DNA from: Nocardia tengchongensis
Lineage (GTDB): Bacteria > Actinomycetota > Actinomycetes > Mycobacteriales > Mycobacteriaceae
NCBI RefSeq assembly: GCF_018362975.1
Contig: NZ_CP074371.1
Span: 1,426,001-1,490,000, forward strand
Direction of reading: 5' to 3'
DNA: 64,000 bases
The position numbers were made by a program, and so were the translations under genes. Of this stretch, positions 62,965 through 64,000 are shown piece by piece; within the stretch, counting starts at the first letter, position 1; every line of letters begins with the position of its first letter. The notes under the pieces were generated by a model that was given only the letters and a program-made list of their open reading frames with translations, had not been told where the DNA came from and ran no database searches.

Positions 62965-64000
62965 TGAGCACCACCGCCGATAAACTCGCCGACCTTCGAC
63001 TCAAGCTCGGCATCGCGAGGGAACCGGCGGGGGAGGCCGGTATCGCCAAGCGGGCGCGGAAATCCATTCCGTCCGCCCGCGAGCGGGTCGACATGCTGCT
63101 GGACCCCGGCACTTTCGTGGAAGTCGGTGCGCTGGTGCGCAATCCGGGCGACAAGAGTGCCCTCTACGGCGACGGCGTGGTCACCGGTCACGGCCTGGTG
63201 GAGGGCCGGCCGGTGGCGGTCTTCTCGCACGACCAGACCGTGTACGGCGGTTCGGTCGGCGAGATGTTCGGCCGCAAGGTCGCGGGCATCATGGAATTCG
63301 CGGCCAAGATGGGCTGTCCGGTGGTCGGCATCAACGACTCCGGCGGCGCCCGCGTGCAGGAGGCGGTGACCTCGCTGGCCTGGTACGCCGAGCTGGGGCG
63401 GCGGCAGGAACCGTTGTCCGGCTTGGTGCCTCAGATCTCGATGATTCTGGGCAGTTGCGCGGGCGGCGCGGTGTACGCGCCGATCAACACTGACGTCGTG
63501 GTCGCCACCGAAGAGGCGTACATGTTCGTGACCGGTCCCAAGGTGATCCGCGAGGTCACTGGTGAGGACGTGAGTCTAGAGGAGCTCGGCGGCGCGAATT
63601 CCCAAGCGCAGTACGGCAATATCCACCATGTGGCGCGGACCGAGAAGGACGCGTTCGAGTGGGTGCGCGACTACCTGAGCTACCTGCCTTCCAGCTGCCA
63701 GGAGCTGCCGCCGATCGTGAATCCCGGTCTGGAACCGGAGATCACCGAGTCGGATCGGGAGCTCGAGGCGATCGTGCCCGACGCCGACAACGCCGGCTAC
63801 GACATGCACGAGATCCTGCTGCGCATCTTCGACGACGGCGCCTTCCACGAATTCGGTGAGGCCTCGGGCCACAATGTGATCTGCGGTTTCGCCCGGGTGG
63901 ATGGTCGCAGCATCGGCGTGGTGGCCAATCAACCCATGGTCTACGCCGGCGCGCTGGATGCGCGCGCCTCGGACAAGGCCGCCCACTTCGTCCGGCTCTG
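62965..64000 (+). CDS. accD4: Acyl-CoA carboxylase beta subunit AccD4 (3' end beyond window)
   Basis: This is the carboxyltransferase subunit that carboxylates the long acyl-CoA chain used by Pks13. The GTG at 62965 follows GGAAGGAG. The first 345 codons are visible and open to the end of the window. [72 protein letters not shown] and [20 protein letters not shown] are standard acetyl/propionyl-CoA carboxylase beta motifs. The order fadD32-pks13-accD4 is the conserved mycolate condensation operon. The specific AccD4 assignment is by synteny. Confidence 0.93.

Overview
The window comes from a high-GC mycolic-acid actinomycete, most likely a Nocardia (inference). Positions 37061-64000 carry the conserved arabinogalactan/mycolate locus: UDP-galactopyranose mutase, GlfT2, a PAP2 phosphatase, the UbiA-type phosphoribosyltransferase, AftB, seven antigen-85-type mycolyltransferases, a DUF732 lipoprotein, an Rv3802c-like cutinase, FadD32, Pks13 and AccD4 (cut by the window end). 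Multiple mycolyltransferases, one with LGFP repeats, and the DUF4189 and DUF732 secreted proteins fit Nocardia/Rhodococcus better than Mycobacterium.

Positions about 88-29933 hold a phage-derived island with no head genes: no terminase, portal, protease, capsid, integrase or replication gene. It has a divergent regulator pair at each end, a lysis cassette (mycolyl-esterase LysB, a 28-residue hydrophobic peptide, GH25 muramidase, holin-like membrane proteins), a complete siphovirus-type tail module (tail terminator, major tail protein, frameshifted assembly chaperones, tape measure, distal tail protein, Gp37-like tail protein, three collagen-like fibres, other tip proteins, an amidase), and two very large toxin-like proteins. 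These end in a nuclease-like and a nucleotidyltransferase-like domain, and each is followed by a candidate immunity gene. The best reading is an F-type tailocin or tail-like injection particle aimed at mycolate-walled relatives. An ungapped 20-residue motif (Y-N-F...R-V-x-R) occurs at the C-terminus of the tape measure, in a 72-residue protein, and at the N-terminus of both toxins, suggesting a shared docking tag for cargo.

Other unusual elements in the island are a two-copy non-coding element whose paired arms are preserved by compensatory changes, each followed by a related terminator-like hairpin, and a left-end control region with five 12-bp palindromes, mostly 21 bp apart, overlapping two apparently leaderless divergent promoters.

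Positions 30001-36761 are ordinary accessory genes: a MarR regulator divergent from an EamA transporter and an NAD(P)-binding protein, a secreted S1 protease, a DUF4189 protein, a MerR-TipAS regulator, a small membrane protein and a secreted protein of unknown function.

Several genes, including pks13, one mycolyltransferase, a tail gene, toxin 1 and an immunity gene, are each interrupted by what looks like one missing base in or next to a G or C run. This pattern suggests base-calling or assembly deletions rather than real gene loss. No tRNA, rRNA, CRISPR array or insertion sequence was recognised.
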